A stretch of DNA of 64,000 nucleotides from Bacterioplanoides pacificum (GCF_042648445.1 NZ_JBHRYB010000005.1:558001-622000), one strand, 5' to 3'. Positions 52,670 through 62,107 are shown, numbered from the stretch's first letter. The notes: a model not told the origin generated them from the sequence alone. Translations and numbers: made by a program.

Positions 52670-53743
52670 TCAGGCATTGCGTTTGGGCAATACGTCTTTC
52701 AGTTTGTCACGCATTTTACGAATCGCCTGCTCGGTCTCATCCCAGCTGATACAGCCATCGGTGACCGACAAACCGTATTCCAGATCATCCAGGTTGGCTG
52801 GGATATTCTGGCGTCCGTGTTTGATGTTGGACTCGACCATCAGGCCAATAATGGACTGATTACCTTCCAGGATCTGGTTGGTGACATTGTCCATGACCAG
52901 TGGTTGCAGTTCAGGTTTTTTACTGGAATTTTCATGGCTGCAATCCACCATGATGTTGTTTGGCAGGTCGGCTTTTTCCAGTGCCTGCTCAGCCAGCGAT
53001 ACGCTAACGGAGTCGTAGTTGGGCTTGCCGCCGCCACCACGTAATACCACGTGACCGTAGTTATTACCGTTGGTTTCCACGATGGAAACGGAACCGCTCT
53101 GGTCGATACCCAGGAAGCGGTGTGGGTTTGCCACCGACATCAGGGCATTGGTGGCAACGGTCAGGCTGCCGTCGGTACCATTCTTAAAACCAACCGCAGA
53201 GGACAGGCCGGAGGCCATTTCGCGGTGGGTCTGAGATTCGGTTGTACGAGCGCCGATGGCTGACCAGGTGATCAGATCCTGCAGGTATTGCGGTGAAATC
53301 GGATCCAGAGCTTCGGTTGACAGTGGCAATCCCATTTCAGCCAGATCGAGCAATAATTGGCGGGAAATGTGTAAGCCTTCCTGAATTTTGAAGGTGTCGT
53401 TCATGAAAGGGTCGTTAATCAGACCTTTCCAGCCGACGGTCGTACGTGGCTTCTCGAAGTATACCCGCATCACCAGGTACAGAGTGTCAGATACTTCTTC
53501 TGCCAGCACTTTCAGGCGCTGAGCATAATCTTTGGCAGCATCCACGTCATGGATCGAACAGGGACCGACTACCAGGAAAATACGGTGGTCTTTGCGGTCC
53601 AGGATGTCGCGCACCGTCTGGCGTCCTTGCTGTACGCAGGCAACGGCTTCATCGCTGATCGGCATTTCTTTTTTTAACTGATCGGGCGTGATCAGCGGCG
53701 TAATTGACCCGATATTCAGGTCTTCAACACGGTTGTCTGTCAT
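52670..53743 (-). CDS. DAHP synthase, AroFGH type
   Basis: This 357-residue enzyme condenses phosphoenolpyruvate and erythrose-4-phosphate, the first step of aromatic amino acid synthesis. It shows VVGPCSIHD, RVYFEKPRTTVGWKGLINDP, GARTTESQTHREM, and VDCSHENSSK, all from the type-I DAHP synthase core. Length equals AroF/AroG. The ATG at 53743 has AGGAAG upstream; an open frame to 53929 is not coding. The allosteric amino acid cannot be told. The neighbours are not aromatic genes. Confidence 0.95.
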   Translation of the reverse strand: MTDNRVEDLNIGSITPLITPDQLKKEMPISDEAVACVQQGRQTVRDILDRKDHRIFLVVGPCSIHDVDAAKDYAQRLKVLAEEVSDTLYLVMRVYFEKPRTTVGWKGLINDPFMNDTFKIQEGLHISRQLLLDLAEMGLPLSTEALDPISPQYLQDLITWSAIGARTTESQTHREMASGLSSAVGFKNGTDGSLTVATNALMSVANPHRFLGIDQSGSVSIVETNGNNYGHVVLRGGGGKPNYDSVSVSLAEQALEKADLPNNIMVDCSHENSSKKPELQPLVMDNVTNQILEGNQSIIGLMVESNIKHGRQNIPANLDDLEYGLSVTDGCISWDETEQAIRKMRDKLKDVLPKRNA

Positions 53744-53843
53744 TATGCTTCCTAAATCGACATGGCTGAGTTCAGCATAAAAGCTTTTGTTACAATAACT
53801 CCCGATTATGACAAAACATGAATGAAAAGCACACTTGAATCCG

Positions 53844-54737
53844 ATGCAAACTGATCTGAGCCACGCAATTAGTGCGGCTAATCTTCGTTTTGGCCTGCCT
53901 ATGTGGTTTATGGAGGCCTGGCGAGGCAATGTGTTAACCGCAGGGCAGGTTAGCCGTACCGCGTTGACCGATTACAGTCGCGCCTTTGCCAGCGTTGAAG
54001 GCAATACTACGTTTTATGGCTTACCTGCGGCTGAGCGGGTGCGGCAGTGGCAAGCGCAGGTGCCACCACATTTTCGTTTCTGTTTTAAGTTGCCCCGGTC
54101 GGTGTCACACGCTGATGATCTGTTGCAGGCGTATGCCGGAGAGCGCAGTCAGTGGCAGGCATTTTGTGCTCAGCTGGCGCAGCAGCTGGGCGTGGTCACG
54201 CTGCAGTTGCCAGCCGAATTTTCACCGTCGCGTCTCAGCGAATTATTGGATTTTATTGCGCTGTTACAGCAGGACAGTGGCGCTGAGGTATCGGTTGAGT
54301 TGCGTCATTCTGCTTTTTTTAACAAAGGGCAGGAGGAGCGGGCATTATTGCGGGGTTTGCAGCAGTTGGGCGCCGGTCGCACGGTATTTGATAGTCGTGG
54401 CTTATTTGCTGACGCCAGCACGAGTGACGAAGTACGTGATGCGCAGCTTAAAAAGCCGAGAATGCCGGTTCATCCTGTTGCAACTTCCCAGACGCCAGTG
54501 GTGCGTTTTATCGGCCACAGTGACTGGCAGCGGAATCTGACTTATTTATCTCAATGGCAGCAAAAGTTGCAACAGTGGCTGGCAGAAGGGCGAACGCCTT
54601 ACTTTTTTATTCATACTGCCGGCAATACCGACGTGCAATATTTTGTTCGTTTTATTGAGTCGTTATGGCAGCTGCCGGCAGCGGACTGGGCTGGAGAAAA
54701 CGAAGCCGGTCAGACGGAGGATTTATTTTCCGTCTGA
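53844..54737 (+). CDS. DUF72 (YecE-like) family protein
   Basis: The 297-residue protein matches DUF72, a TIM-barrel family of unknown function: FGLPMWFMEAWRG, SRAFASVEGNTTFYGLPAAERVRQW, RFCFKLPRSVSH, VELRHSAFF and YFFIHTAGNTDVQY. The ATG at 53844 is weakly supported; a TTG at 53835 is also possible. The last codons fall in a hairpin that may terminate transcription. Confidence 0.85.
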   Translation: MQTDLSHAISAANLRFGLPMWFMEAWRGNVLTAGQVSRTALTDYSRAFASVEGNTTFYGLPAAERVRQWQAQVPPHFRFCFKLPRSVSHADDLLQAYAGERSQWQAFCAQLAQQLGVVTLQLPAEFSPSRLSELLDFIALLQQDSGAEVSVELRHSAFFNKGQEERALLRGLQQLGAGRTVFDSRGLFADASTSDEVRDAQLKKPRMPVHPVATSQTPVVRFIGHSDWQRNLTYLSQWQQKLQQWLAEGRTPYFFIHTAGNTDVQYFVRFIESLWQLPAADWAGENEAGQTEDLFSV

Positions 54738-54742
54738 CCGGC
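54705..54742. terminator. 14-bp hairpin at the DUF72 / TauE convergent ends
   Basis: GCCGGTCAGACGGA (54705-54718) pairs perfectly with TCCGTCTGACCGGC (54729-54742) around a 10-base loop. It covers the DUF72 stop and lies 10 bases from the TauE stop. There is no T-run, so its terminator role is likely from position but unproven. Confidence 0.6.
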
Positions 54743-54752
54743 CGGAAGGACG

Positions 54753-55526
54753 TCAGAAAAAGGCGTATTTGGCACCCAGCGTAAACAACAGGCTGGCGAG
54801 AATGGGCTTGAGCCATTGTTCCGGCATACGGCGGCTGAGGCGACTCCCCAGGTGAATGGCAGGCAATGAGCCGAGCAGCAGGGCACCGAGTAGCGAAAAG
54901 TCGACGTTGCCGAGGTACATATGGATCAGGCCGGCTGCCAGCGTCAGTGGAACCGCGTGGGCAATGTCCGTTCCTACCACGTTCGTGGCCCGCAGTGTCG
55001 GATACAGCAGCATCAGAATAGCGGTGCCAATAGCTCCCGCACCAACGGACGACAGAGTAACAAACACGCCAAGAAAGACGCCCATCAGCCAGGTTGATAC
55101 GCCGCGGTACTGGCTGAAGCGATTGCTGACGTGAGTGGCTGACCAGCGCTGAATGCGGCTGCGGAATAAAATCACGACCGCGGTAATCAGCAACATACCA
55201 CCCAGTGCGTTGCTTAGTAAGATGGCGTACTGTTCGGAGTCTTCAAATAAGGTCTTGAGAGCGGTGCCGGTAATCAGCGCGGCGGGAATGCTGCCGAGCG
55301 CTAATAGTTTCACCAGTGGCCAGTTCACATGCTGTTGTTTGTGGTGGCTGTAGGCGCCTCCGGCTTTCGTCAGAGCGGCGTACATCAGGTCGGTGCCTAC
55401 GGCAATATGAGGCGGGAAACCGAACATCAGCAACAGTGGTGTCATCAGTGCGCCGCCACCAATGCCGGTGATTCCAACAATCAGGCCCACCAGTGCACCG
55501 GATGCTATATATAACAAAAATTCCAT
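54753..55526 (-). CDS. TauE/SafE-family sulfite/anion transporter
   Basis: This 257-residue membrane protein has about eight helices in two repeats with GLIVGITGIGGGALMTPLLL and FVTLSSVGAGAIGTAIL, the TauE/SafE (DUF81) signature. Such proteins export sulfite or organosulfur anions, or take up sulfate. It is divergent from cysB, with cysH near by, so a link to assimilatory sulfur use is reasonable (inference from context). Confidence 0.88.
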   Translation of the reverse strand: MEFLLYIASGALVGLIVGITGIGGGALMTPLLLMFGFPPHIAVGTDLMYAALTKAGGAYSHHKQQHVNWPLVKLLALGSIPAALITGTALKTLFEDSEQYAILLSNALGGMLLITAVVILFRSRIQRWSATHVSNRFSQYRGVSTWLMGVFLGVFVTLSSVGAGAIGTAILMLLYPTLRATNVVGTDIAHAVPLTLAAGLIHMYLGNVDFSLLGALLLGSLPAIHLGSRLSRRMPEQWLKPILASLLFTLGAKYAFF

Positions 55527-55660
55527 AAAATATGGTCTACAGTAGTACCAGTGGCTCTAAAAAAATTGACGAAGCTAATGTATTATCTTGCATCTATTCT
55601 GGAAAAGAATATTTGTTTATATTTTTATAACAAAAGTTTAGGTAAGGAGCGGGAGGAAGT

Positions 55661-56635
55661 ATGAAGCTACAGCAGCTGCGCTACATCTGGGAAGTTGCGC
55701 ATCATGACCTGAATGTCTCAGCAACGGCTCAGGTTTTGTACACCTCCCAGCCCGGCATCAGTAAGCAGATTCGTTTGCTGGAAGATGAGCTGGGCGTGGA
55801 AATTTTTGCCCGCAGTGGCAAACATCTGACCCGTATCACCCCGGCTGGTGAGGCCATTCTGGAAGTGGCGGGGGAGATTCTGCGTAAGGTGGAGAGTATT
55901 AAGCAGGTTGCTCAGGAGTTCAGTGATGAAACCAAAGGCAGTTTGTCGATTGCCACCACCCATACCCAGGCGCGATACGCATTGCCTGGTGTGATCGAAA
56001 ACTTTATGCAGAAATACCCGGAAGTCTCGCTGCACATGCATCAGGGAACGCCGATGCAGATTGCAGAGATGGCGGCTAATGGCACCACGGATTTTGCCAT
56101 TGCAACGGAAGCGATGGAGCTGTTCTCCGATCTGATTATGATGCCGTGTTATCGCTGGAACCGCAGCATTCTGGTGCCGCGCAATCATCCGCTGGCGCAG
56201 AATCCACGGCCGTCGCTGGAGCAAATTGCCGCGTATCCACTGGTGACGTACGTATTTGGTTTCACCGGCCGTTCAAAGCTGGATGAAGCGTTTAAAACCC
56301 GTGGCCTGACGCCCAGGGTGGCCTTTACCGCTGCCGATGCTGACGTGATCAAAACTTACGTTCGGCTAGGGGTTGGTGTTGGAATTGTCGCCAGTATGGC
56401 GCTCGATAAAGAAATCGATTCCGATCTGGTGGCGATTGATGCCAGCCATCTGTTTGCACCCAGTGTCACTCAGATTGGTTTCCGCAAAGGCACCTTTTTA
56501 CGCGGGTATATGTACGACTTCATTCAGGCCTTTGCACCGCATCTGAGTCGGGATCTGGTAGAAAAAGCTTCTCATTGCCATAACCGCCAGGAGCTGGAGG
56601 CGTTATTTGCGGCGGTGCCACTGCCTGAGCATTAA
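55661..56635 (+). CDS. cysB: CysB, LysR-type activator of sulfur assimilation
   Basis: The 324-residue protein equals E. coli CysB in length. It has the N-terminal helix-turn-helix (LQQLRYIWEVAHHDLNVSATAQVLYTSQPGISKQIRLLEDELGVEIF) and the inducer domain that binds N-acetylserine (ATTHTQARYALPGV, GTTDFAIATEAM). It activates cys genes when sulfide is low. The TauE gene is divergent and cysH lies downstream in the opposite direction. GGAGG precedes the ATG by 7-8 bases. Confidence 0.95.
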   Translation: MKLQQLRYIWEVAHHDLNVSATAQVLYTSQPGISKQIRLLEDELGVEIFARSGKHLTRITPAGEAILEVAGEILRKVESIKQVAQEFSDETKGSLSIATTHTQARYALPGVIENFMQKYPEVSLHMHQGTPMQIAEMAANGTTDFAIATEAMELFSDLIMMPCYRWNRSILVPRNHPLAQNPRPSLEQIAAYPLVTYVFGFTGRSKLDEAFKTRGLTPRVAFTAADADVIKTYVRLGVGVGIVASMALDKEIDSDLVAIDASHLFAPSVTQIGFRKGTFLRGYMYDFIQAFAPHLSRDLVEKASHCHNRQELEALFAAVPLPEH

Positions 56636-56657
56636 GTTAAGCGACTTCTGGTAAGGC

Positions 56658-56695
56658 ATCCCCTGCTGAGAATAAGTGCTCAGCGGGGGATTTTT
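56658..56695. terminator. Terminator between cysB and cysH
   Basis: ATCCCCTGCTGAG (56658-56670) pairs, with one mismatch, with CTCAGCGGGGGAT (56679-56691), and TTTTT follows on the plus strand. It ends cysB transcription and borders the cysH stop. Confidence 0.85.
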
Positions 56696-56698
56696 GTA

Positions 56699-57424
56699 TC
56701 AGCCTTTGCTGATGATATTGCCGGCGTGCAAGCCACACTCTTTATGGCCAGCACCTTCCCACCACCAGCGACCTTCGCGTTCGTGCTGATTCGGCAGTGT
56801 CGGCCGGGTACAAGGCTGGCAGCCGATGCTGATATACCCCTGCTCGTGTAACTTATTATAAGGTACGTCGAACACCTTGATGTATTCCCATACCTGGGCG
56901 GACGTCCATAACGCCAGAGGGTTGTATTTGATCAGTGTGCCGTTGCGTCCCTGAAAGGCGCTATCTTCTTCGATCAGATGAACGTCACTGCGGGTTCCCG
57001 GACTCTGGTCACGGCGTTGCCCGGTAATCCAGGCATCCAGCGTAGCCAGCTTGTTTTTTAATGGCGCAATCTTGCGTACGCCACAACATTGTTGGTGCCC
57101 GTCTTCATAAAAACTGAACAGGCCTTTCTCACGGACAAAATCCTGCAGCGCCTGTTGTTCCGGGGTGCGGATGTCAATGCGGATACCATAATGTTTACGC
57201 ACCTGTTCGATAAACTCGTAAGTTTCGGGGTGCAGGCGCCCGGTATCAAGGGTGAATACTTTAACCTCCGGGTCAATTTTAACGGCCATATCAATCAGAA
57301 TGACATCCTCTGCACCACTGAAGGACACGGCGATTTCGTCGTGTTGCTCCAGCGCATAACGAATCAGTTCTTTGGGGCGTTGGTCGGCAAACTGCTCATT
57401 CAGTTCGGTCAGGTTTTCTGTCAT
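56699..57424 (-). CDS. cysH: APS reductase-type CysH with [4Fe-4S] motif
   Basis: CysH reduces APS (or PAPS) to sulfite in assimilation. The 241-residue protein has VSFSGAEDVILIDMA (P-loop-like), LDTGRLHPETY, TGQRRDQSPGTR, a CC pair in GHQQCCGVRK, a Cys pair in GCQPCTRPTLP and the catalytic Cys in HKECGLHAGN. The CC...CxxC set marks the iron-sulfur APS-using branch, as in Pseudomonas, rather than the E. coli PAPS enzyme. The ATG at 57424 has GAG upstream; 57436 (four residues longer) is possible. Confidence 0.93.
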   Translation of the reverse strand: MTENLTELNEQFADQRPKELIRYALEQHDEIAVSFSGAEDVILIDMAVKIDPEVKVFTLDTGRLHPETYEFIEQVRKHYGIRIDIRTPEQQALQDFVREKGLFSFYEDGHQQCCGVRKIAPLKNKLATLDAWITGQRRDQSPGTRSDVHLIEEDSAFQGRNGTLIKYNPLALWTSAQVWEYIKVFDVPYNKLHEQGYISIGCQPCTRPTLPNQHEREGRWWWEGAGHKECGLHAGNIISKG

Positions 57425-57617
57425 GGCAAAACTCATCTGCTAATCTGCGGTGTGGCAGCCGTGCCTCTGTTGGCGGGCACTGGGCTGGGGTCAGGCATGG
57501 CAGCCTGATGCAACGAATGTTGTAGGCTATCACGGGCTGAATATCTCATTTAATAATATTAAAGAATATTTATCCTTGATTTTGGTAATAAAAAAGCCGA
57601 ACCGCTGTTTCTTTTTA

Positions 57618-57646
57618 TTGAGAAAGGCACCGCTTGCCGCTAGAGT
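57618..57646 (+). promoter_or_regulatory. Probable sigma-70 promoter of thrH
   Basis: TTGAGA (57618-57623) and TAGAGT (57641-57646) are separated by 17 bases, matching 5/6 and 4/6 of the consensus. Transcription would start near 57653, about 40 bases before the thrH ATG. Confidence 0.65.
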
Positions 57647-57694
57647 ACGCCGCCGAAACGAAACCGAAAATAACCGATCTGTACGGGAGTCATC

Positions 57695-58312
57695 ATGGAA
57701 ATCGCATGCCTGGATCTGGAAGGGGTATTAGTCCCTGAAATCTGGATTGAATTTGCTAACAAAACCGGTATTGAAGAGCTGAAGGCAACGACGCGTGATA
57801 TTCCGGACTATGACGTATTAATGCAGCAACGTTTGCGCATTCTGGATGAAAACAAACTGAAAATTCAGGATATCCAGGAAGTGATTGCGACACTGAGTCC
57901 ATTGGAAGGTGCACGTGAGTTTGTTGATTGGCTGCGTGAGCGTTTCCAGGTAATTATTCTGTCGGATACCTTTTATGAGTTTTCTCAGCCACTGATGCGT
58001 CAGCTGGGTTTCCCAACGCTGTTCTGTCATCGCCTGATCACTGATGATGAAGGTCGGGTGGTTGATTACAAGCTGCGCCAGGCTGATCCAAAGCGTCAGT
58101 CCATCCGTGCTTTGCAAACTATTTATTACCGCACTATTGCAGCCGGTGACTCTTACAACGACACAACCATGCTGGCCGAAGCGGATGCGGGTATCCTGTT
58201 CCATGCCCCGCAGAACGTTATTGATGAGTTTCCGCAGTTCCCGGCGGTGCACAATTATGAAGATCTGAAAAAAGAGTTTATCAAAGCCAGTAACCGTGAA
58301 CTGACTCTCTGA
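57695..58312 (+). CDS. thrH: ThrH, phosphoserine phosphatase/homoserine phosphotransferase
   Basis: This 205-residue HAD-superfamily protein hydrolyses phosphoserine and can transfer the phosphate to homoserine, making a serine/threonine link. HAD motifs are DLEGVLVPEIW (nucleophile Asp), LSDTFYEF and GDSYNDTTML. The sequence and length match the ThrH family of Pseudomonas. GGGAG precedes the ATG at 57695. Confidence 0.92.
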   Translation: MEIACLDLEGVLVPEIWIEFANKTGIEELKATTRDIPDYDVLMQQRLRILDENKLKIQDIQEVIATLSPLEGAREFVDWLRERFQVIILSDTFYEFSQPLMRQLGFPTLFCHRLITDDEGRVVDYKLRQADPKRQSIRALQTIYYRTIAAGDSYNDTTMLAEADAGILFHAPQNVIDEFPQFPAVHNYEDLKKEFIKASNRELTL

Positions 58313-58388
58313 TAATCTGTGGATGTCACTGAAGCGGCGGTCAAACGCCTGCTCAGCGACGAAGGCTACCTCGTGTGAAAGGCTGCTC

Positions 58389-59630
58389 TTAAAGTGGAGT
58401 AGCCAATATCTTTCCTACTTTTGCCAGAATCTCCTGGTATTCATCATCCGCCGTAGACGCTACCGTGATTCCGCCGCCGCCCCAGCAAAAAGCGCCTTGT
58501 TGGGTTGCTTCGATGGTACGGATCAGGATGTTGAAGTCGGCATGGCCTGCATCGTCAAAATAGCCCAATGAACCACAATAAGCGCCGCGTGGTTGCGCTT
58601 CCAGCTCGGAAATAACCTCCATCGCCCGTTTTTTCGGTGCCCCGGTGATTGAGCCGCCGGGAAACGCATCACTGATAACATCGACTGCACAATCGCCGAC
58701 TTTGCGTCTGGCTGTAATGGTGCTGACCAGGTGATGGACATTAGCATGGCTTTCCAGCTCGAACAGCTTCTCGACTTTAACGCTGTGAGGTTCGGCGTGG
58801 ATGCTGAGGTCGTTACGTAATAAGTCGACAATCATCAGGTTTTCCGCCAGATCCTTGTCGCTGTCTCTCAGCTGTTGTGCCAGTTGCTGGTCTTGCTGCG
58901 CTGTTTTTCCACGTGGCAGGGTACCTTTGATCGGGCAGGTTTCAATGCGCTGCCCATCGATACGGATAAAACGTTCCGGGCTGACACTGAATAACGTGCC
59001 GTCAGGGCTTTTCAGGTAACCGCCAAAGCGTGGCTCAAACGTCTGTAATAAGTTCAGCGGAGATTGTTCGGTCAGGTCTTCCGGGCAACAAAACGGCATC
59101 GTCAGGTTGACCTGGTAGCAATCTCCGGCGGCTAAGTAGTGTTGCACTCTGGAGAAGGCCTGGTGATATTGCGTCTGACTCCAGCCTGGTTGCCAGTGCC
59201 GTCTCCGTGGACCGGGATTGTTTTTGCCGGTAAATAACTGCCTGATGGGCTGCAGCCAGTGTTGCAGATCGGATGGTGTGAGTTGTCGGGGGTTCTGTAA
59301 CCAGACACTGTCGTCAGTCCAGTCAATCAATAGACTGGCAGGGTAGTCGCCAAACCAGCCATTCAATGCGTTGTTTGTGTTTGGCTGGTCGGGATAACGC
59401 AGGTAGCCAGCCCAGCCACTGGAGAAATGTCTGGGCGGAAGGTCAGGGCCAGGCGCTAAACCGGGGCTGGCCAGTGTGGCAAGGGCCTGCTTGTCCTGAA
59501 TACACCGGGTCTGAACCGGACTAAAGCTAAGAATCCATTGGTTTTCAAACGTAAATAGTATTGGGTTATCCAACTTCGGAACTAAGCTGAGTAACTGCTT
59601 AGCGCTGTATTGTAACTTTAAATGCGACAT
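58389..59630 (-). CDS. pabB: Aminodeoxychorismate synthase component I
   Basis: PabB aminates chorismate for 4-aminobenzoate and folate synthesis. The 413-residue protein has the chorismate-enzyme core: DCYQVNLTMPF, SPERFIR, CPIKGTLPRGK with the PabB-type lysine, DLAENLMIVDLLRNDL, PGGSITGAPKKRAME and GSLGYFDDAGHADFNILIRT. The PIKGT motif separates PabB from anthranilate synthase TrpE (PIAGT). No pabA or pabC is adjacent. Confidence 0.92.
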   Translation of the reverse strand: MSHLKLQYSAKQLLSLVPKLDNPILFTFENQWILSFSPVQTRCIQDKQALATLASPGLAPGPDLPPRHFSSGWAGYLRYPDQPNTNNALNGWFGDYPASLLIDWTDDSVWLQNPRQLTPSDLQHWLQPIRQLFTGKNNPGPRRRHWQPGWSQTQYHQAFSRVQHYLAAGDCYQVNLTMPFCCPEDLTEQSPLNLLQTFEPRFGGYLKSPDGTLFSVSPERFIRIDGQRIETCPIKGTLPRGKTAQQDQQLAQQLRDSDKDLAENLMIVDLLRNDLSIHAEPHSVKVEKLFELESHANVHHLVSTITARRKVGDCAVDVISDAFPGGSITGAPKKRAMEVISELEAQPRGAYCGSLGYFDDAGHADFNILIRTIEATQQGAFCWGGGGITVASTADDEYQEILAKVGKILATPL

Positions 59631-59986
59631 TTTGTGCCAATGTGGTGTGGGTGCTTTTTGCTATAAGTGCTTGAAAAATAATAAAAAATTAAGATTTCTG
59701 GGCGTTTTTTTTTAACCTGATGAAAATTTCTGTGTTTTGGTTGTGAAGTTATGTAAAAAAAGAGCTAGACAACCTCAGGGGTGCATAATAGATTGTGGAC
59801 ATTCTCCCATATCGCTGGGAAAACAAAAATAATAAAAAGTGATCCAAATGACCCTGCGTCATTCGCTTTTTTACGAGTATGTATGTCGAATTCATCTGTT
59901 TTGATCCGGTGCACGGATCGGGGCGGTGATAGGGCAGGAAACGCCCGACTACTTAAGTAAAAAAATAAACTGGAGTGTGCACTCAA
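59631..59986. other. Divergent intergenic region, pabB / filA
   Basis: This 356-base gap carries promoters for pabB (minus) and filA (plus). It is AT-rich with a T9 run around 59705-59713 and A-rich stretches near 59755 and 59825. I see no gene, no clear -35/-10 pair with good spacing and no recognised riboswitch. The filA transcript may have a long leader. TGGAG at 59971-59975 is the only plausible ribosome site, 11 bases before the filA ATG. Confidence 0.5.
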
Positions 59987-60946
59987 ATGAAATTCTTACA
60001 AAAAGCTACTCTCGCCGCTGCTATCGCAGCTGCTCCATTCGCAGCTCAGGCTGAACTGAAGGCGCTGGACGATTCAACTCTTTCTGCTACTACCGGTCAG
60101 GCGGGTGTAACCATCGAGATTGATATCGCTGGTGATGGTATTTCTATCGGTGAAATCGAATACACCGACGAGGGTTCGGTTGCTCTGGAGAACATTCAGA
60201 TCAATAACGCAGATATTACGCAAACCATTGATGTTGATGCTGATGGTAATCTGCTGTTGGGTGTTTCGGCTATCAATGACCTGACTGTTGCGGTGGGTAA
60301 TACGACTAAATCCACAGATGCCTCTTTGGCTTCTGCAAGTGGTGTGATGCTGCGCAGCTCTGCCGATCCACTGAAAAACGCGGAACTGGTTAATAGCCTG
60401 AGTATGCAAATGGATATGGGTTCTTCAACTACCACCATCTACAATATGTCCGCGTATGATTCAGGTGCTGATGCTGCTGGCTTGAATGGTGTTGGCTTCG
60501 ATAATGGTACGAATCCTGCCAGCATGGCCGTTAACTCTGGTGTTGTGATTGCGGCAAATGCAGCGATTCGTATTGATGATCTGGATGTTGAGTTGTTCGG
60601 TTACACTGATGAGCAGGCATTTGCCCGCGCTGATGCCGACGGTAGTGGTGTAATTGAAGCTGGCGAAGAAGCGACCTATAACACTTTGCGTAACGGTTCT
60701 GCGATCCAGATTAATAATGTGACCTTTAATGACGGTACTGCAGCTAAAGGCATGGCAACTGTATCTCAGAAAATCTGGGCGCAAGGCGGTACGGTTGCTC
60801 AGGGTGGCGGTGTTTACATTAACATGGGTTCTCTGTCGGGTACTCTGACAGTTGGTGAGACTGTTATCGGTGGTGCTAACATTGGTCAGATCGCTGTTAA
60901 AGACATTAATCTGGCTGGTATGACTCAGCGTATTTACGGTCACTAA
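59987..60946 (+). CDS. filA: FilA-like secreted surface protein (DUF6160 type)
   Basis: The 319-residue protein has a Sec signal peptide MKFLQKATLAAAIAAAPFAAQA and a mature part low in charge and rich in Asn, Ala, Gly, Thr and Ser, with repetitive beta-type stretches (LDDSTLSATTGQAGVTIEID, IQINNADITQTIDVDADGN). This matches the FilA/DUF6160 proteins that start the Acinetobacter fil operon, annotated as putative pilus assembly but of unproven function. An EF-hand-like acidic stretch DADGSGVIEAGEE is visible around residues 210-225. The gene is followed by a strong terminator, then by filB. Confidence 0.8.
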   Translation: MKFLQKATLAAAIAAAPFAAQAELKALDDSTLSATTGQAGVTIEIDIAGDGISIGEIEYTDEGSVALENIQINNADITQTIDVDADGNLLLGVSAINDLTVAVGNTTKSTDASLASASGVMLRSSADPLKNAELVNSLSMQMDMGSSTTTIYNMSAYDSGADAAGLNGVGFDNGTNPASMAVNSGVVIAANAAIRIDDLDVELFGYTDEQAFARADADGSGVIEAGEEATYNTLRNGSAIQINNVTFNDGTAAKGMATVSQKIWAQGGTVAQGGGVYINMGSLSGTLTVGETVIGGANIGQIAVKDINLAGMTQRIYGH

Positions 60947-60970
60947 GTTTTACTTAGTCGATTGTAAAGA

Positions 60971-60994
60971 AAACCCGCTTCGGCGGGTTTTTTT
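60971..60994 (+). terminator. Strong terminator between filA and filB
   Basis: AAACCCGC (60971-60978), a TTCG tetraloop and GCGGGTTT (60983-60990) are followed by further Ts to 60994. It may stop most filA transcripts so that filA is made in excess over downstream genes. Confidence 0.93.
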
Positions 60995-61120
60995 ATGCCC
61001 GTTGCTAATGTAAAGGTTGTTATAAATGGCTTAAATCGTTGAAAAGTGACCAAAAATGGCTTGGTAGCTTGTGTGATTTTATGTAACATGGCTTGGAATA
61101 ACGAATAAGATAAAAATAAT

Positions 61121-62107
61121 ATGTTCATCATTCTCATAGGCTCAATCATTGCCTTTTCAATGGTTAATGAGTTTGCCATCGTGTCAGACAGGGAACAGGG
61201 CGATACCTATGTCAGGGTTGCTGTCGGTCAGGACGGTCAGCACGATCAGCTGGTTAACGTCGAACCGCTTTCTGTGCAGAAATTCAATAACGTGGTGCGC
61301 CAGGCGTACGACTATTCCTGTGGTTCTGCGGCATTAACTACCTTGCTTGACTTCTACCTGGGTCGTAACTTCCAGGAGCGTCAGGTGATGGAAGGGCTGC
61401 TGCGGTTTGGCGAAACGGAACGTATTGTCGAGCGTCGCGGTTTTTCTTTGCTGGATATGAAACGCCTGGTAACGGCGCTGGGTCACCCATCGGGTGGCTT
61501 TAAAGCCGAAGCCTCCGATCTGGAGGAGCTTGATCACCCGGCTATTGCTCCGATCGAATACGCCGGCTTCAAACACTTTGTGGTTATTCGTACCGTTTAC
61601 GAGGGGCGGGTGTATGTCGCTGATCCGGCACTGGGGAATCTGAGCTTTACCCTGAATCGTTTTCTGGAAATCTGGGATAACAATGTGTTGTTTATTGTGT
61701 TCCCTAACGGTCACCGCCCGGCAAGCGGGCTGGAGTTGCGCGAAGAAGATATGCGTTATGTTTCCGATTATATAGTGGCAGAAAACACCTTTCGGGAATT
61801 TCCACACTTTCAGATTCGTCATGATGACGTGATTACCAACGAGATCGGTGCATTGTGGAATAATGCGCGCTCTACCCTGCAGGTTGCTATGTATAAGCAG
61901 AGTGACGTGGGTGAGATGTTGGATGGTAAAGAAGTCACTCAGGCGATGGTTGGCCAGGAGCGCCAAAATGCCGACGGCGATCCTGTTTACGAATATAAAA
62001 TCGAAACCGCAGCGGATGGCCTGGATCAGGATGACTTTAATATCCGCTGGAATACAACAGATCCCAATGAACGTATAGAAAAAACTTTACGTTTCAGAAG
62101 AAAATAA
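61121..62107 (+). CDS. filB: FilB-like C39-type peptidase domain protein
   Basis: The 328-residue protein begins with a hydrophobic stretch (MFIILIGSIIAFSMV) that looks like a signal or anchor. The first half has a C39-like cysteine peptidase plan: AYDYSCGSAALTTLLDFYLG (Cys), HFVVIRTVYEGRVYVADPALG (His and Asp). C39 peptidases cleave double-glycine leaders, but no ABC exporter or double-glycine peptide is visible nearby. The C-terminal half (about 205-328) is of unknown type. In Acinetobacter the second fil gene has this place. Confidence 0.8.
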   Translation: MFIILIGSIIAFSMVNEFAIVSDREQGDTYVRVAVGQDGQHDQLVNVEPLSVQKFNNVVRQAYDYSCGSAALTTLLDFYLGRNFQERQVMEGLLRFGETERIVERRGFSLLDMKRLVTALGHPSGGFKAEASDLEELDHPAIAPIEYAGFKHFVVIRTVYEGRVYVADPALGNLSFTLNRFLEIWDNNVLFIVFPNGHRPASGLELREEDMRYVSDYIVAENTFREFPHFQIRHDDVITNEIGALWNNARSTLQVAMYKQSDVGEMLDGKEVTQAMVGQERQNADGDPVYEYKIETAADGLDQDDFNIRWNTTDPNERIEKTLRFRRK

